From NCBI GenBank assembly GCA_900539725.1, contig UQDI01000004.1:1-64000 (forward strand): a DNA stretch of 64,000 nucleotides, written 5' to 3'. The position numbers and the translations under genes are program-made. Of this stretch, positions 61,069-64,000 are shown piece by piece. Source of the stretch: an uncultured Eubacteriales bacterium (GTDB lineage Bacteria > Bacillota > Clostridia > Tissierellales > Peptoniphilaceae). The notes below the pieces were generated by a model that was given only the letters and a program-made list of their open reading frames with translations, made no database searches and had not been told where the DNA came from. Within the stretch, counting starts at the first letter, position 1. The number at the start of each line of letters is the position of its first letter.

Positions 61069-61959
61069 ATGAATAAAAAAATAATAGGCGTAAGATTTAA
61101 GCCCATAGGAAAGATATTTTACTTCGACCCTATGGAGCAAGAATTTACTACTGATGACAAGGTCGTGGTTGAGACTGTTAGGGGTCTTGAGCTAGGTGAT
61201 GTTGTCATCGCAAACAAGGAGATAGACCTTGATGAATTTGGAATACCTCTTAAGCCAATCATCAGAAAGGCGACTGAGAGGGACATTGCTCAAAAGCTTG
61301 ACAATGACAAGAGAAAGGCTGAAGCGAGAGAGATATTTGTTCAAAAGAATGAAGAATATGGTCTTGGAATGAACTTACTTGACGTTGACTTCACTCTTGA
61401 TTTAAACAAAGTTATCTTTTTCTTTACGGCTGAGGGCCGTGTTGACTTTAGAGAGCTAGTTAAGGATCTTGCAAGAATATTTAGAATGCGTATCGAGCTT
61501 AGACAAGTTGGCGTCAGAGACGAAGCAAAGTGCATACCGTCAGTTGGTAAGTGCGGCAGAAAGACTTGCTGCTCGTCATTCTTGGGTGATTTCTCACCTA
61601 TAAGCATAAGTCTTGCAAAGAACCAAGACCTAACGCTTAATGGAAGCAAGCTATCTGGCCTTTGCGGTAGACTTATGTGCTGCTTAAACTATGAAGCAGA
61701 TCAATATAACGAGCTAGTTGGCAAGATGCCTAGGATAGGTGCGATAGTTATTACTGATAAGGGTAAGGGCGTTGTTATTGACAGATACATTCTTAAGCAA
61801 TCCTTAAAGGTCGAGCTTAAGGAAGGCGACAACTTAGGTAAGCTAGTGCTTACATTTGCTGATGAAGTTAAAGACACAGGCAAAATCGATAAAAACTACA
61901 TTCAAGAATCATATACAGACGATGATAATGAAGATATTAAAAATATAGAAGGTGACTAG
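61069..61959 (+). CDS. ricT: RicT (YaaT), PSP1-domain Fe-S protein
   Basis: 296 aa. PSP1 domain with the cysteine cluster CIPSVGKCGRKTCCSSF and LCGRLMCCLNYE (about residues 160-205), which binds a 4Fe-4S cluster in the B. subtilis Ric complex that affects RNase Y, sporulation and competence. GATTAAATG start. Its usual partners RicA/RicF are not in the window. Confidence 0.9.
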   Translation: MNKKIIGVRFKPIGKIFYFDPMEQEFTTDDKVVVETVRGLELGDVVIANKEIDLDEFGIPLKPIIRKATERDIAQKLDNDKRKAEAREIFVQKNEEYGLGMNLLDVDFTLDLNKVIFFFTAEGRVDFRELVKDLARIFRMRIELRQVGVRDEAKCIPSVGKCGRKTCCSSFLGDFSPISISLAKNQDLTLNGSKLSGLCGRLMCCLNYEADQYNELVGKMPRIGAIVITDKGKGVVIDRYILKQSLKVELKEGDNLGKLVLTFADEVKDTGKIDKNYIQESYTDDDNEDIKNIEGD

Positions 61960-62598
61960 ATGTTTATACAAGATAAAAAATTACTTATTGAATATGCTAA
62001 AAAAATGATTATAGACGAGCTAACAGTCGGTACAGCTGGCAATCTAAGTATATACGACCCAGATGAAAAGGCGATGGTTATCACACCATCGGGCATTCCA
62101 TACGATCACATGAACTTTGACGACCTTGTGGTTATGGACTTAGATCTAAATATACTTGAGGGCAAGAACAAACCGTCGACAGAATCATTTTTACACGCAC
62201 TTGTTTATAAGAACAGACCTGATATAAGAAGCATAGTTCATACACACTCGATATATGCAACTAGCTACAGCACACTTCGTAGGCCGCTTGAAGCACTTCA
62301 CTACATCATGGCTGACCTTGGCGGTGAGGACATAAAGTGCGCTGAGTACGCTACATTCGGCACGCAAGATTTAGCTGAGAAGGCTCTTCGTGCACTTGCC
62401 GATAGAAAGGGCTGTTTACTAGCTAATCACGGCGTTTTAGCACTAGGCAAGGACCTTAGAGAAGCCTACTCTAATGCTAGAACCATAGAATACATCGCGA
62501 AGATGTATCACATAGTGCGTTTCGAAGATGATGTTCACGTATTAAGCAAAAAAGATATAGATGCAGTTATTGAAAGGATGAAGTCCTATGGACAATAA
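61960..62598 (+). CDS. Class II aldolase (FucA/Ald2-like)
   Basis: 212 aa. GTAGNLSIYDP, TESFLHALVY (catalytic Glu region), VHTHSIYATSY (two zinc His) and ANHGVLALG (third His) show a complete zinc site. Family members split ketose 1-phosphates into DHAP and an aldehyde. It starts directly after ricT and overlaps the MtnA-like gene by 11 nt, which points to a 5-thio/5-deoxypentulose phosphate substrate. Confidence 0.85.
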   Translation: MFIQDKKLLIEYAKKMIIDELTVGTAGNLSIYDPDEKAMVITPSGIPYDHMNFDDLVVMDLDLNILEGKNKPSTESFLHALVYKNRPDIRSIVHTHSIYATSYSTLRRPLEALHYIMADLGGEDIKCAEYATFGTQDLAEKALRALADRKGCLLANHGVLALGKDLREAYSNARTIEYIAKMYHIVRFEDDVHVLSKKDIDAVIERMKSYGQ

Positions 62599-63646
62599 AG
62601 ATAGGATGGACAAAGACCTTGGCTTCATGCTAAAGTATGAGAACGTTGCTTGGTTTGAAGACGGCAAGGTTAAGATACTTGATAGAAGAGTCTACCCGAT
62701 TGAAACGCGCTACGAAATTTGTTCTAACTATAAAGAGGTAAGAGACGCGATTAAGAATATGGTTACTCAAAGCGCTGGGCCATATACAGCCGCTTTTATG
62801 GGCATGGTACTCGCTGCATACGAAGCAAAAGATTTTACAGAAGGTAAATTCATTAAGCATATGAACGAAGCAAAGCTAGCTCTTGCCAATGCTAGAGAAA
62901 CAACATCTTTTAGAATGGCGCAAGTAACTCAAAGAGCCTATGATATTGCCAAGGATGCGATAGAGAAGGAACTAGTTCCATACGAAGAGATATTCAAAGG
63001 AGCACTCGAGTCACTAGAGAGAAGGTACTCAGCCATAAACGAGGTGGCAAAGAACTTAGCAAAGTTAATGCCTGACGAAGGCGCCATCATGACGCAATGC
63101 TTTGGCGAGACCATAGTCGGCTATATGATGCTTAGAGCGAAAGATCTCGGCAAAAAGATCAAAGTTTATTGTCCAGAGACAAGACCATTCTTACAAGGGG
63201 CGAGACTAACAGCCTCAGTACTAAGGAGTCAAGGCGAGGACGTTACAGTCATCACTGATAATATGGGCGCGTGGACGATGAAGGAGAAAAACATTAGTTT
63301 ATTCACTTCAGCAGCTGACAGCATCACTAAGGAAGGCTACGTTGTTAACAAGGTAGGCACTTTGCAGCTCGCAATTTGCGCCAAATACATGGGTATACCG
63401 TACTTTGTAACGGGCATACCTGATTTAGGTAAATCGATTGACGATATAAGTATAGAAAAGAGAGACCCTCATGAAGCGACATCCTTTATGGGTAAGAGCC
63501 ATGTAATGAAGGGCGTTAAGGGATTTTATCCAGCCTTTGACGTGACACCGCCAGAACTAGTTTCGGCAGTCGTTACTGACAGAGGCGTCTTTGCACCATA
63601 TGATTTAGCTTCATATGGCAATATGGGAGAAGTGGATTATTATTAA
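62588..63646 (+). CDS. MtnA-like 5-(methylthio)ribose-1-phosphate isomerase
   Basis: 352 aa. eIF2B-fold with RTRPFLQGARLTA-type signature (ETRPFLQGARLTASVL), catalytic Cys in IMTQCFG, catalytic Asp in VITDNMGAW, VVNKVGT and FYPAFDVTPPELVS. The usual CNAG and GADRI motifs read CFGE and AADSI, so substrate preference may differ from classical MtnA. It isomerises an aldose 1-phosphate to the ketose for the adjacent aldolase (DHAP shunt). No kinase or phosphorylase partner is in the window. Confidence 0.85.
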   Translation: MDNKDRMDKDLGFMLKYENVAWFEDGKVKILDRRVYPIETRYEICSNYKEVRDAIKNMVTQSAGPYTAAFMGMVLAAYEAKDFTEGKFIKHMNEAKLALANARETTSFRMAQVTQRAYDIAKDAIEKELVPYEEIFKGALESLERRYSAINEVAKNLAKLMPDEGAIMTQCFGETIVGYMMLRAKDLGKKIKVYCPETRPFLQGARLTASVLRSQGEDVTVITDNMGAWTMKEKNISLFTSAADSITKEGYVVNKVGTLQLAICAKYMGIPYFVTGIPDLGKSIDDISIEKRDPHEATSFMGKSHVMKGVKGFYPAFDVTPPELVSAVVTDRGVFAPYDLASYGNMGEVDYY

Positions 63647-63647
63647 A

Positions 63648-64000
63648 ATGTTTAAGGAAATGAATATTTACAAACAAATACTCATCACTATAGCTGTGGT
63701 TTTAATCTTATTTCTTGCAGCGACTTTTGCTTTTCCTGATAAAGTAGTCGGCTTTTTGACTAAGCTTCATCTTAAGAGCGAGAAGACCCTTAGTCTTGAT
63801 AAAGTTTATTCAAGGAATTTGACTTCGGATATGAGAGTTTGCTTTAGAGATGGTCACATCTATTATCATAAAGATGGTACTCTCGTTATGACTGGGATGA
63901 GCGACGAAGAACTGATGAGAAGGGACTTTGAAGCGAAGACTGCGAACGTGCTTTTTAAGGACAAGTACATCTACTCGACTGATGCGCCAAATGGCATTGT
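63648..64000 (+). CDS. Partial gene, N-terminally membrane-anchored protein of unknown function
   Basis: The frame starts at the ATG 63648 directly after the MtnA-like stop and is still open at the end of the window (117 codons seen). A membrane helix at about residues 10-29 (ILITIAVVLILFLAATFAF) is followed by a charged segment and a start of what may be a beta-propeller-like or other extracytoplasmic domain (VCFRDGHIYYHKDGTLVMTG). Cut by the window edge. Confidence 0.7.
   Translation, partial: MFKEMNIYKQILITIAVVLILFLAATFAFPDKVVGFLTKLHLKSEKTLSLDKVYSRNLTSDMRVCFRDGHIYYHKDGTLVMTGMSDEELMRRDFEAKTANVLFKDKYIYSTDAPNGI

Overview
The window is chromosomal DNA of a low-GC, Gram-positive, probably anaerobic bacterium. 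The gene content and order (ctsR-mcsA-mcsB-clpC-radA, yacL-ispD-ispF, veg-ispE, tmk-darA-holB-ricT), strong AGGAGG ribosome binding sites, TTGACA/TGnTATAAT promoters, S-layer-homology (SLH) anchored surface enzymes and the many ABC transporters fit the Clostridia/Tissierellia. A Peptoniphilaceae-like member (Peptoniphilus, Fenollaria or Ezakiella relatives) is my best guess, from general knowledge and not from a search. Almost all the sequence is real genes; no tRNA, rRNA, CRISPR array, transposase or prophage gene was seen.

Layout. 1-640: the edge of a possible leftward gene, then about 550 bp without genes but rich in hairpins. 671-9511: stress-response operon (ctsR, mcsA, a McsB homologue lacking its catalytic residues, clpC, radA), carD, the PIN/TRAM protein gene yacL, ispD and ispF. 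9610-19139: a rhodanese-like lipoprotein and two large secreted SLH-anchored calcineurin-like phosphoesterases flanking a YibE/F membrane protein; the two SLH genes share a 476-bp block of identical DNA. 19342-25703: a Ugp/Msm-type ABC importer followed by a PHP hydrolase and a HAD phosphatase, which with the surface phosphoesterases looks like a locus for capturing organophosphate or sugar substrates. 25785-29418: a tight cluster of a DUF2064 transferase, two VTT/TVP38 membrane proteins, a family 2 glycosyltransferase and a HdrD-like Fe-S protein. 29537-30863: an AT-rich orphan pair (secreted protein plus membrane protein).

30940-42163: a DUF1576 membrane protein (minus strand), AhpC peroxiredoxin, a C69 dipeptidase, a pair of ABC exporter half-transporters under a promoter with a G8 tract in its spacer, a TIM-barrel-like protein, an M20 amidohydrolase, an Mrp-type ATPase, and a Fic protein behind an array of repeated inverted operators. 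42211-47826 (minus): a glycosyltransferase, a binding-protein-dependent ABC importer and free methionine-R-sulfoxide reductase. 47918-51586: a GlsB-type membrane protein and a second ABC exporter pair. 51700-53927 (minus): DUF218, G5/3D-domain and exonuclease III genes. 54024-64000: HtrA protease with an unusual acidic insert, veg, an 18-bp tandem repeat, ispE, an unknown membrane protein, an Orn/Lys/Arg decarboxylase, tmk, the c-di-AMP receptor darA, holB, ricT, a class II aldolase next to an MtnA-like isomerase (a possible DHAP-shunt pair), and a truncated membrane-anchored protein.

The most interesting observations are the apparent arginine-kinase-dead McsB together with altered CtsR and ClpC signature positions, the G8 promoter spacer as a possible phase-variation switch, the Fic operator array, the SLH gene-conversion tract with the nearby phosphate-capture locus, and the structured intergenic DNA at 17-640.
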